This document shows positions 24,128-36,000 of a stretch of 64,000 nt of DNA, piece after piece. Under the pieces are notes generated by a model. It had not been told where the DNA came from, ran no database searches, and worked only from the letters and a program-made list of their open reading frames with translations. The stretch is from positions 15,663,952 through 15,727,951 of the forward strand of contig OZ029927.1 of the NCBI GenBank assembly GCA_964023275.1. Direction: 5' to 3'. Position 1 is the first letter of the stretch. Every line of letters begins with the position of its first letter. The DNA is from Norana najaformis (lineage: Eukaryota > Annelida > Clitellata > Crassiclitellata > Hormogastridae). The translations under genes were made by a program, and so were the position numbers.

Positions 24128-24382
24128 TTAAAGCTCAGTATTAGTGCAATGTATACCTTGCTGGTCACCTGGACTTTTGTAAGTATCGAAAGCAAGGTCA
24201 ACAAAACGTTTCTTGGCAAACTCAAGTGTTGCTCGATTACAAAGTGTAACATGCTTTTCTAGAAAACTAACTAAACTCGGCGCTAAAGAAGTCTTCTGCA
24301 AACTTTCATAATCACAATACATTGCCGCTACAAAGTAAATGTAGGCAGGTCTTTGGAAAGTGTATTTCAGACAAGGAAGCAA
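24128..24382 (-). CDS. Unrecognised 85-codon open frame, possible exon
   Basis: This frame, about 0.8 kb downstream of the CBP stop on the same strand, has protein-like composition: YFVAAMYCDYESLQKTSLAP, then SLVSFLEKHVTLCNRATLEF and AKKRFVDLAFDTYKSPG. An acceptor-like ttactttgtag (near 24327) and a donor-like CCAG|gtgacc (near 24168) lie inside it, so it could be an exon of a small downstream gene, an alternative CBP 3' exon or a decayed retrocopy. I do not recognise the family. Confidence 0.2.
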   Translation of the reverse strand: MLPCLKYTFQRPAYIYFVAAMYCDYESLQKTSLAPSLVSFLEKHVTLCNRATLEFAKKRFVDLAFDTYKSPGDQQGIHCTNTEL

Positions 24383-24830
24383 ACAGGTAATCTTTCCAGA
24401 ACAGACAAAAGTGTTAACAGTGTCAAAAATGTGCTAACACAAGATCAACTTCTGTAAGCTTCTCAACAGCTTCGCCTAAGCAGCACCTCGGATGATTGAT
24501 TGATTGATAGCCAGCCCTGTTCTTTCAAAATGACAGAAAGCTGGCTTCAGGTTCACAAGCAAGGAAAAAATAAACCCAGGAGAAAAATCACACAGACGCC
24601 TTACATAGACACACATTACCTAGTCATACTGTTTAATATTTTGTTCTCAGACCATACTAGTTCCGTCTCATGCATACATACGCGCGCACACACAGACTAT
24701 AGCACATGCTGCCATTATCATGGTATTTTCACATCTTATCGATAAACCTAAAGGCAAATTCAAACAGAAAGCAAAACTGCACACAGTTAATCTTAGCAAT
24801 GTGCCAAAACATATGAAACAGTATTATATA

Positions 24831-24836
24831 TTTAAT
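24831..24836 (-). promoter_or_regulatory. Candidate polyadenylation signal of CBP
   Basis: ATTAAA on the minus strand about 370 nt beyond the CBP stop codon is the nearest common variant signal that I found. AATAAA is not apparent closer to the stop. Confidence 0.3.
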
Positions 24837-25208
24837 TAAACGATTTAAATTATATTATACTTTAAAATCTGTACAGCCACTTGGTGACAAAAATTCATTC
24901 AAAATGCTAGTTCTACGAAGTAATAAAATCTACCGTTCATTGCCAAAACGTCTGTACAAACTTGTTAAGCGCAGAATTTAGCAGCATTGGCGATTAATTA
25001 CATTATGCTCAAAAACAGGAGACCCAACGTCAGGAAGTCAGGACACCGACGACGCTCGGGTCGGCACTAGCATAGTTCAACGAGGGCTGGTCCAGCAAGC
25101 GATGCCTTCCGGGTGCTGGCGGGTATCTGGCCTCGAATCCGCAAGGAGCCCACATCCACGTCACGATTCAAGTGAATCGAGCGACATGAAAACAACCTTG
25201 TCCTTTAG

Positions 25209-27034
25209 CTATAGCTGCTCGACGTATCGTGACAGTTGGTCTTGCGGTGTTAGAGGCGTAATGTCGCCGTCGGTCATCGAGTGACCGAGGCCGGGCAGGT
25301 CGAGGGCCATTGCATACGGTGGCTGCTGCGGCAGCATTGTCTGCTGGTCGTTCAGCTGGTTCTGGTGGTCTGAGCGAAAGCCGGCACCGGGCATCGCGTG
25401 GTTCACCATCGAGGAATGCATTGGACGAGGAGGCGGAAGCGTAAGCGTGAGGCGGGGCATCGACTGACGACTCGGAGCCAAGTTCAACATTCGTACTTGC
25501 GACGCCGCCGCCGCTGCAATCGAATGCAACTGCTTGTTGTCGCCGACACTCGGCTGGTTCAGCAGTTGCTGCTGTTGCAACGGGTCGTTTGAATTCTGAG
25601 CAATGATCATCTGCGGCAGCCGAGCAACGGAGAACGGCATCGACGCAGGATTGGAGCCGACGACGCCAGCAGAAATGGCCGAGTCCGGTGTCTGCCGCGA
25701 CGTCGTGGGAACGGTCATACGAGCACGGGGCGCTTGCAACGGGTTGGCAGCAACAAGCTGCAGATTCTGCTGCTGTAGGCTCTGCTGTTGCTGCAGCTGC
25801 AAACTCTGCTGCTGATGCTGCTGCTGTTCTAGCTGAAAGCGATGCAGCAGCGACGATGACATCTGCGATGTCAGAGGCAATGTGGTCACAGCTCTCGTCT
25901 GCTGCTGCAGTGCGTCGTGGTCTTGCGGTAACGCTGATGGACGGTTGGTCTCTTGAAGTTGACTGACGGGACCCGACGTGCTGCATCCTCCAGTGGCCAC
26001 TGCCTGACTTTGAGCTTGAGCCATTGACTGCCTGAGCTGCTTCTGCTACAACAGAACATTTAACATGTTAGTAACATTTCTCTCAACAACAGTCACAAAT
26101 AATCAGCTGTCTATATGCAGCTCATTAGTTTGTCAAACAAAGACGCCTTTAGCAAGTAAGTAAAATGCATTTCCTGCAGAATCTGCAATCCAAAATCATT
26201 ACAAAGTATTTACATGTTTAGAAATGTGGTAAGTGTTACACGTGTGTACATTTACATTCGAACACTTGCATAGTGTAATTTAAGAACCTCACAAAGGCGT
26301 TGAGGTACGGCCATCTCACAGATCTAAAAAGGTGAGTCTTAAGATAAGCTGAAAATGTCTCTTGCGCTATTTGAGGTGGTAAAGTTCAAATTTTTAACGA
26401 GACACTTCATTTATCTTATTTCGAACACATATTAAATTTAAGGGACCAGCAAAATGCTAACTGCAGTCTTGATGAATAAAGAATCCCAATCTGAAAACAA
26501 TGAATAAAGAATCCCAATCTGAAAACAATCTAGTGTTCGTCATCTAATACAGGGCACTGGGAATAGTTTTTGCCAGCCCACATCACTAATAACAATGACA
26601 AGCACAATATAACTGCTCAGCTGTAAGTTATTCCAACCCTGGTGCTGTTGCAAAGAGCCAAAGAAAACAAACATAAGACGTAAAGTAAAAATGTAAAGAC
26701 ATTTATAGTATATAATTAGTTTTATGTAGCGTGACACTCTACAAGGCCATTCATGTTGCCACAAGTGCTCAGCAGATTTTTAAGTTATCCAAGCGCTGTT
26801 AACAACCTTTCTGCCAGCGTAGGCAGTGCTTTTGTGAGGTTTAAAATGGCACATAAGTGTCCACATAACTAACTAACTAACTAACAAGTTATCAGTAACG
26901 AATCGATACCCATGAATGTTAAATTGATTTTAGTCTACCTGTTTCATTATCCCAGCCAATGCCGGTTTGCTGCTGATTAAGGCCAGCAGCTGCTGATGGT
27001 TGCCGGATTGCAGCAAAAGACGCAGTTTCTCCAG
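25209..27034 (-). CDS. CREBBP: CBP NCBD and C-terminus (exons 21-22)
   Basis: The nuclear-coactivator binding domain (residues about 2360-2391) reads [20 protein letters not shown] then [12 protein letters not shown], the three-helix segment that folds with SRC/p160 and IRF3. Exon 22 starts [10 protein letters not shown] in phase 0, continues through a Gln-rich region with [16 protein letters not shown], and ends [11 protein letters not shown], equivalent to the TLEKFVEGL end of vertebrate CBP. The stop codon is at 25209-25211. Confidence 0.93.
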
Positions 27035-30000
27035 TGTTGCACTTGGCGCTTTATTTGCTGTAGACTGAGGCACCACAGCACCAGCCGCCTGGCCTCCGGG
27101 AAACGCCGCTGTAGAGACTGCTTGCTGCTGTCCAAATGGAAGCCCCGTCTGTGCGGCCAGATTCGGTCTGGGAGGTTCGTTTGGTATCTGGCTGGGGCTT
27201 GGGTAAGGGATCTTCCAGTCCTGCTGCTGTTCCACCTGCATCATCGGATGTCTGGGACTGGCAACCATGTGCTGCTGCTGCTGCTGAGGCGACATCATCG
27301 GCATATGCCCACGATTCCCATCTAAAAGGCCACCTTGAGACGACGACGAGGAGGAGGAAGCAGCCCCAGGTCCGGCAATCGATGGACTCTGGATGGTTGG
27401 TCTCCTCATAGAGGCTTCTGGTGGAGTTCCGACGGGTTTCCCGGTTGCCTCCGTAGCCGACGTTCCACCAGCGTAGCTCGGCGTTGGTACCTGTGCCATC
27501 GGCGATCCCATACTTCCAGGTAAAGCGGCAGTTCCCTGCTGACTGACTTGTGTTGAGTTGCTCATCTGCATGGCCATCATTCTTCGGCGCATCAGCTGCG
27601 CCTGGAGCACGCGCTGCTGCAGCTGAGTCTGCTGCAGCTTCTGGCGAATGTTGACGCAGAACGGCACAAGACAGCGCGCCTCCTGGCACCGCTTGGCGTG
27701 GTGACAGCACAGACCGATCAGCTGGCGACATGCAGAGCAGCCGTTGTTCTTGCGCTTGCAGGACTTGCTGTGCTGCACGATCCGCTTCATCTTCTGACAG
27801 CTCTGCAGCCGGCAGTTGGCGTCGCGACACTGGCAGGCGTGGACGAGCGACTGAATGCAGCGCTGTACGGAAAGGCGTCGAGCATCTTCTGTGCTCTGCT
27901 GCTGGCGATCATCGCTCGTCGAGCCGCTGTCGTCAAGACCTAGGCCCAACTTCTCCATCTTGTGCTGATGGCCATCCTTTTGAAAGCACGGAACACAAAG
28001 GTCAAAGTCCTACAACAGAAACAATTCAATGAGCTGTATCTACACCACGTCCATTCATAAATTTTTAAAAAATATGTCATAACATCGAAAGCCCGTTCAC
28101 TCACCTAGATTACATTAAATGGGGTTGATTAAAGAAGCAACTACAAAATACCTTAATTTAAATTGTACAGTAAGTCGAAAGTAAGTATAATTTATAAAAC
28201 AAAATGTCTAAAACAAAAACATCAATCCCTCTGTGTATATACGTACATGCATACATGCACATCTACGTATGAATGCAGCATGCATGATGCATCTGGATAT
28301 TTATATAGCACCTTTTAAGGTCATCTCTGTCTATAAGCTAAAAGAGAAGACAAGCGATTACTTACGTCGCATGTATCACAGTGATAGTGAGTCTCAATGC
28401 TGGCTCTGCAGTGATTGCACGTATAGACAAAGCTGTCCTTGGCTTGCGTGTGCAGTTCGTAGAGTAAGGCCATTGACGAGAACCTAGCACGTCGCAGCGA
28501 CGAAAACTCGTAGTGCTTCTCCCGAGCGACGGCCAGGAACGAGTCTCGACCGTCCATCAGTTCGTTTGTCACAAACGGATCTGGGTCAACCACTGGAGGC
28601 AAACTCGCGACCAACTGAGGCGAGTGAAGGCAGACAACAAAAAATCCCTAAAAGTAGAAAGTGATCATTCAGTGATTGCAGAAAGTCAGACTGGCGATAA
28701 ATGTGCTGTACATAAATGCTTAGATAAAGCAAGACCATACGTGTATGTGGGGCAAGCATGTGGGGCACTGTAGCAGATTGGTTAGAGTGGAGAGCAAGAG
28801 TCCGAGCCTCCCCTGAGGCAGTTACTGTGTAGGGTCCATAAGAAAGTCCTTCACTCACATTTGCTCAGCGCAGTCAATTGATGCTCAGTCATCAGATAAA
28901 GGTGCTTAATAAATGCAGAAATATAAATAAAATATAACAGCCGTCCTTAGTCTGGATATCTATACTTAGCATGTAGCATGTCTTCCTAAAGATGCTGTTT
29001 GTGACATCACCAAACACTAAAATTATATAGCAGCATTATGTTGAGGTCCTGTTCTAAAGACGTATTATATCGGAATTCTTGCCCAATAATGCCCTTTCTT
29101 TCTTTATTTCTCAAAGCACAAATCAGCATTAATTAGTAATCAGATGATTCCTTGAGAAGAGACCAAGTTACGGTATTTCCCACGATACAAGCAAAGCCTT
29201 GAATCTCATGATTCAAATGCTAAGACCCTAACACACAATACACAGAAGGACAATGCAACAATAACATAGTAAGGATAGTGCAACAATAGCATATCATCAT
29301 AAGCCTAAAAATACAGATGCAAAAAACAACGCCCTCAGCATAACACCCTCAACATGCAAACATGAACATACTAACGACTGTGCAAAATGGCTGCTTGAGC
29401 AGTTCACCAAGAGTCTTTGTCGACACCTACCTCCTTCAGTTTATCCATCGTGGCAAACAACTTTGCCGTCAAGTCATTACTGCCCTGAATCTGAGAGCCC
29501 TTCTTTCCAGACTTGCTCTTTGTTGAGCTTTTATTCTTGGCATTCTTCTTCTTTGTTGTGGCTGCTTTCTGACCTTTCTTCGATCCGGCATGTACCTGAA
29601 GAAGGAAAATCTATAATTCAAACAAAAGATGACACTAACACCGCAAAAAACTACAGTCAAGTTTTTCAGCCAGCCATTTAGTCAGTACACGATTAAACCA
29701 GCATATTTCGTGTTAGGATAAGGTAAGGTTGACTCATCTAGCATGAGCCTCTGTTAATGATATTCCTTTGAGGCAACTCTCAGCTAAGCCTAAAATATGA
29801 CAGAACCACGCCAACAGCCTTTCCTCACAAACCGCACATCTCAACACCGATCAGTCCATTCCAAATGATACACCATCCTAGCCAAGAAAAATACTAATAC
29901 ATTCAAACCAGAAACAACAAACCAGTTCAACAACTTCAACTGTTAAAAATAGTCACGACACAGATCTGAAAATTTTTCATATAATGTTTTGAGAACATGT

Positions 30001-33000
30001 GTCTCCTTGCCTCCTTGCTTTCTTCGCTCTCTGGCACGGCCTCCTCCATGTCCACACTGGCAGCCTCCACCTCCTCTCGGCGTCGCTTGTCCTCTTCTTG
30101 CTCCTGCTCTTTAATGCACTCCTCCAAAATGTTGGGCCAGTAGTCACCATCAAAGTACGGGATTTCAGTTACGCTCTTCGTGCCATTTTCCATCGCGTCC
30201 TTCAGAAGGTCCTGAAAAATAAAAGAAATCTTTCAAGTAACTATTTACACTACAATCACCTAAACTGGTGGCCCTGCTAAAGACAGATCCATACTTTACT
30301 TGCCTAAGCTAGTAAATCTCTTACATACATAAACTAGTAAATCTGATAAACAAAGCTTTATACTAGTAAGAGTTCGAGCCTCCCCTGGAACGGTTACTGT
30401 GTAGGATCCGTAAGAAAGCGCTTCACTCAAAATTGCCCAGCGCCATCGACTGATGCTTAGTCATTAGATAATAGCGCTTAATAAATGCAGAAATATAAAT
30501 AAAATATAACAGCTATCCTTAGTCTGAGTATCTATATTTAGCAAGTAGCATACACCTAGGGTCTGAAATCTTGGAGCAGCCTAAAAAAGTTTAAACAAAT
30601 ATGCTTGTATTTAATAGTGCCTTTGAAAGATTCAGAAACACACACATAACCAAATGAATACAAACCTTATAGTCGACAACAATTCTTTCTATGATTGCCT
30701 TGTCCAACATCTTCTTGTACCAATCTTGCAGTCGTTTCTGTTTAGGAATTTTCATGTCTGGTGGGTGACAGTTGAATATGTAGTCATCACCTTCACTCGG
30801 AGGACAGGCCCATATGTGAGCCGCAATGTATCTGGTAAAAGACATCGCTGACATATTGTATTCTACACTTCATTAAAGCAATCCACAAAATCTTTGACAT
30901 AAGGTTCACGAAGACGAGGTAACACTCAATGTAAATCACATACGAAAAGTCCTATACACTTCATATGCATTAACTGTTGCTACACACAGCATATGCCAGT
31001 CTAGTGTGGTTTCTGATAGGTTTCTGGCACTGATTTCATTTAAAAGAATGACGAAATCACAAAGTTCTACATAACATGGTCCTTGACATGGATCTCAAAT
31101 CCCGTGTTGTAGCACGGCTCCAGTGTAGTTACATGAGCTCCAAAAAGCAGATAATCAACAACAGTACTCAGAAATGGGGTCATTATTCCAATTATGATGG
31201 AATCCACATGGACTGTAAAATATCTGAGCTGAAGCGTACGCACCTCAACACAACAATCCAACCACCAGATATTTTCTTATGGGTAACATGGCTGACACCG
31301 AAATGTCAATTTCATATGACAGAAAGAGGACTCAAACATTCAGTGCAAAAATGACAGGCTGAAATGCCAACTCTCCTATAAATCACCTGCCAGGCAACAA
31401 CAGGCAACACCTATACGGTACATACAAAAGTCATAAAAAACTCATGCGGTATTAATAAATATCATCACAAACTTACACTTTAATTCCATCAAAAAGAATG
31501 TATTTAACAAATACATACAGCTTAATTTTGACTGAAACAGAAAAAGATCATTGGACCCAGAACGTCACTCTACATGGATGCAAAGAAAGATGCATTAGAT
31601 GCTAAGCTCACCCAAGATTCTTTACATATTCAAGATATCCGATAAGTATCTCATGATACACTGAAGTTCTGAAGTGCTTAGGCTGGAAGAAGTGCACACT
31701 GTCCATGTAAGCCAGATACACTCTCCTATAAAATTCAAATAATGTTTCATCAAATTAACATTCCTGATGTAAATCAAAGCACTTAAACTGAGCAAGCTAC
31801 TGTATAGTCTGTTACAGTCGAGTAAAACAAGGACTAGCCATAATTACTTATATATCATAATTAAAATGTCATAATTAATGCAGAATAACCATAAATACTG
31901 CCAAACCAGTGTCAATATTTTAAATCAGTCAGCAGTGCAAAATGGTTTGATGACATGATTTTCCAAGTATACTCTAAGCTTCATCTGTGGTAACCCTAAC
32001 AACGAAGTCAGCAATGAAAATATTCTTACAATAGCAAAAATAAACTTGGTCAAGCCTTTCAACATTGCAACAACCTCCAGAAAATGGAAAAAACTTGGTA
32101 AGGCAATTCTCTTTAAATACTACAACACCCACCAATATGACTCATAAGCAGATAAATGTAAATAGTAAAGTTTCGAAACAAATAACGTGAATTAACTGCT
32201 AAATTATAGTCTTGAAAACTGAATTAATATGTAAATCCTGTTTGAATAGCATCAGACAGATGTCATTCATCATGAAAGATGCAAATTTTGAAGGTACCTT
32301 GTATTTGGTGGCGCACAGTTGGATCCGTATTCCTGGACGTGCATGCCAAAGAAGCAGACATCAACACCATCAATCTCTTCAAATGCAAATATTGCCTTTG
32401 CGATGTATGGAAAGCTCTCAGCCATTTCCTTGTTCTCGCAGAACCGTGCTTTCATTCCAGCCTTCACCTCAACCACCTTCTCTGAACTGGCCAGGACTCG
32501 TATCGTTACTTCGCCAGCTCCAGCGTCCTTCTTTTTCAGGAAGGAGTTGACTCGATTTTCCAAGTATACCCCTAGCTTCGTCTGCGGTAACCCTAACAGC
32601 GATATCATTAATGAAAATGTTCTTACAACAGAAAAAAATAAACTTGGCCATGCCTCTCACCACTGCAACAGCCACCAGGAAATGGAAATGAAACGTGGCA
32701 AGTCAGATCCTCTTTAAATATTACAACACCCACCAAATACGACTCAAACAGATAAATGCCTGCTGGAATGTTAGTAAGAATACTCAACCTGCTGTTATAT
32801 GAAGACTTTTCAAAGCAAGAAATTAACCTTTTCGGGAGTTTATGCACTTGACATTGTGTTTGTAGCACAGTTGTAAAATTTTGGCTTCTTTCTTCTACCT
32901 TTGAACATGTTAAACGCTCGTTAAGGCTTTCAAATTAAAAAACGGAAGTGAACTAAAAAACCACGCTCACGTTTTGCCGTATATTTGTTTGCTTTCTTCT

Positions 33001-36000
33001 TGAAGCCAGTGGCCGCTGTACATCCAGAGCAGACGAACTCATTTGGCCAGATCTGCTCCATGTGCAGGGCACAGATCTGATGCTGCTTTCGTGCACAGTG
33101 TGTGCACTCAACAAGTCTAGAAAGAACAAATTAAAATGAAATGACAGGAGGCAGCGAGACACATACATGCAGAAAGTTCACTCCTGCATATTTTTCAGCG
33201 GTCTAACAAATTCTTATGAGCATCTGTATCAAAAGGTATATATTCAATTAGTAAAAGTAAATACACATGAGCCATTATAACTGTCTTCCTCTAACAACTT
33301 AATTCAATGAAATTACAATTTCTATTTTTCAACTTCATAAAAACATATCTGATTCACATTATTCGGGCAGAATCAAACCAAAGTGGTGCTAACTTTATTT
33401 GTTATGACTCTTGGCCAAAATATCAAGAAGTAACAATTACAGTACGAATAAACTCACTGTTCGCATTCATACTCGCTGTTCTTTGTTTTCACAAACTGGT
33501 CTTTAGAAAGACGCCTGTAACAAATTCATCAGGCACACAAAGTCATGACATGAGGCAAACGGTGAAAATGATAAAGTGCCTCTAAATTACTGCTACGGCT
33601 AAATTTAAAGCATTTGCCACTTGAACATTTATTCAAGTAAGCAATCAACTTTTAAGTACAATCATAAACCATATTTTTAACTTCTTTAGTATTCAACTTC
33701 AGTGTGATTAACTGCAATTATTATCATCAATAATGCCAACATATTGCATGCTAAAACAAAAATAAAGCACATCCTCGGGGTATCAATTTAAAATTGTCAG
33801 GAGCATATTAACTCAGTTCTTTTACTGCATAATTACCAAAAAAGTCAGTACTGAATAGATATTTAAAAGCAAACTATTGTTACAGATCTAAACAGTCATA
33901 TACTCGTACTTTTATTTAGCTATATTACATATCATGCATAGGAATGTTCTTTGAGGCAACATGAATGTCCTCAAACTTCAGACAAATTCCTATTCCTCAA
34001 AAAAAACTGGCATATGCAGATGAAAGCAGTAAAATTAGAAACATACGTGACTGGTTGGCTAGGATCTTCCATCAGCTCTACTTCACTTCCAGGGATTTCA
34101 TTGAAGCATTTCTCGCAGTATGAATACCTAAAATACCACACAAGACAAGATTCAATCAGATGAGCCACACCTCCAAACCTAAAAAAGTGCAAATTTCATT
34201 AAGCACAAAACGGTCACATCTATTATCTAAACAGGTATAAACGAATTCTGCTGAAAGAAGACAAAAGGCTCGTTAAGTCACCTGTTCTGGTAGCTGTAGT
34301 AAGTGGCATTTACAGGTACTGTACACAGGTACTTTCCATAGCAGATAAGCGTCATAGGATTGAAAACGTATCTTTTTCCGCAGCAGAATCCAAGCGTCTT
34401 CATTACGTTGTCAATCTCTGGCTCAAACAGTTCCGCCAACTAACATAAACATTGACAAGGTACTTTGTAATTGCTTGTGTATGTACGTATATATTTGGGT
34501 ATCTATGTGGCTCCTTTAAGATCTTCTCAAATGCACTGAAGCACGTTTCTCTAACCAGGTCCAGATAGGAGCAACTAAAGATAAACTGAAGATGTTTCTT
34601 GAACTGTCTTATTATTTATTATTATTATTTCTGCATTTATTAAGCACAACAATCCAATGATTAAGCCTCAATCGATGGTGCTGAGCAACTGTGAGTGAAG
34701 GACTTGCCCAAGGTCCGTACACAGCAACCGTCTTGTGGGAGTCTCGACCCTTACTCTCCAAGTTACACGCCAAGTGCTCTAACCAATTGGCTACTATGCC
34801 CCACATATGCACCAGTTGATAAAGCCCCACTTGTTGATATAGCCCCAAATAGTTATAAGGACAGAGTTCAGTGACTATACAAAGTATAAACAAAAGCAGC
34901 TATAAAACCATAAAACAATAAATAAATCCAGGAATCATAACCACCAAAGAATCATAACCACACAATCATAAGTACTGGTCGATGCTATAGATAGCCAGAG
35001 AACAAGAAAACAACATGTTCCACGAAAAAGCAGCCTGGTACATGTCAGAAGTAGTCCTAATCTTGGACGCATTTAGCTAAACAAAGAAAACAAAAACCCG
35101 AACAAAACAGAACAATTAGTTAAAATAAAACATGTTCTCATCTTAGGACAGGCTTTCCTCACCTTTGTGCAGTACTTGTGAACTTTGGATGTCTTGCGAT
35201 TATACAGCCACGCGTTGTCAAACATTAGCCACACATCGTCAACGTACTGCCACGGATCAGGATACTGTCCAGTATCCAGTTTTCGCTTGATAGTCGACAG
35301 GTCCATTGGATTTTTTATGATGTCAAAATAATCCTGTGTACACATAAATAACAACCTTTCTCACTTATAGAAACATGCCACTCAATTTCCCAGGAGGTCC
35401 AGAATGATAGGATACACTGGCAAGTTTTGTTCACCCACAGTGATATCAATATTGGCATATGCCTAACAACTCATTGTTATGTAAGTCTATTGACAGTAGA
35501 CCTTAGAGGCGTAGTCCAAGAATTGAAGGACCCTTTGACTAACATGCAAGCATCACAAAAAAAGTCCCACAATGACACCTGTTCTTGAAAAATAACTTTC
35601 AACTTCACATGATGCAACCGGATTCAAACTCCAGACACAGAGGCAGAAGACAAATTCAACAATAATGTGACCCTGTTGTTATTATCTGTACATTTATTAA
35701 GCACCACTATCTAACGACTAAGCATCAATTAATGGTGCTGAGTAATTGCCAGTCAAGGACTTGCTCAAGGTCCCTACACAGTAACTGCCTCAGATGAGGT
35801 TTGAGCCATGTTATTCTCCATGTTACAAGCCGAGTGCTCCATCCAATCAGCTACCATGGCCCACAGATGGATTTATCATTTTCGGCAGAAATACGTCAAG
35901 GTGCACAGCAACCGTTTTAGTTTTCTGTCACAAAAGAATAATGCACAGCAGGGGACAAAGAAGATGACCAATGAAAAGGTGTACCAACTGGCCAGGGTGC

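Larger units (their letters stand above)
19973..24830. other. Intergenic DNA between FGF and CBP
   Basis: Mostly featureless AT-rich sequence. It contains a family C SINE (21725-21935), the 21-bp minisatellite at 22254-22379 and a minus-strand open frame of 85 codons (24128-24382) of unknown status. Nothing else resembles an exon. Confidence 0.55.

Noticed and set aside
25168-25986. 272-codon minus-strand frame overlapping CBP exon 22
   Set aside because: Alternative frame of the true C-terminal exon; Ala/Cys-rich shadow with no splice support.
27051-27830. 259-codon alternative frame over CBP exon 21
   Set aside because: Shadow of the TAZ2/NCBD exon; the real frame matches CBP throughout.
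28745-28830. Functional tRNA gene
   Set aside because: The box A/B-like head is fused to a SINE body and tail, box B is mutated, and four related copies exist.
31921-32160. The duplicated exon edge as a mutually exclusive HAT exon
   Set aside because: Only about 45 nt of exon are retained, the frame meets a TGA and no good donor remains, so it cannot replace exon 15.
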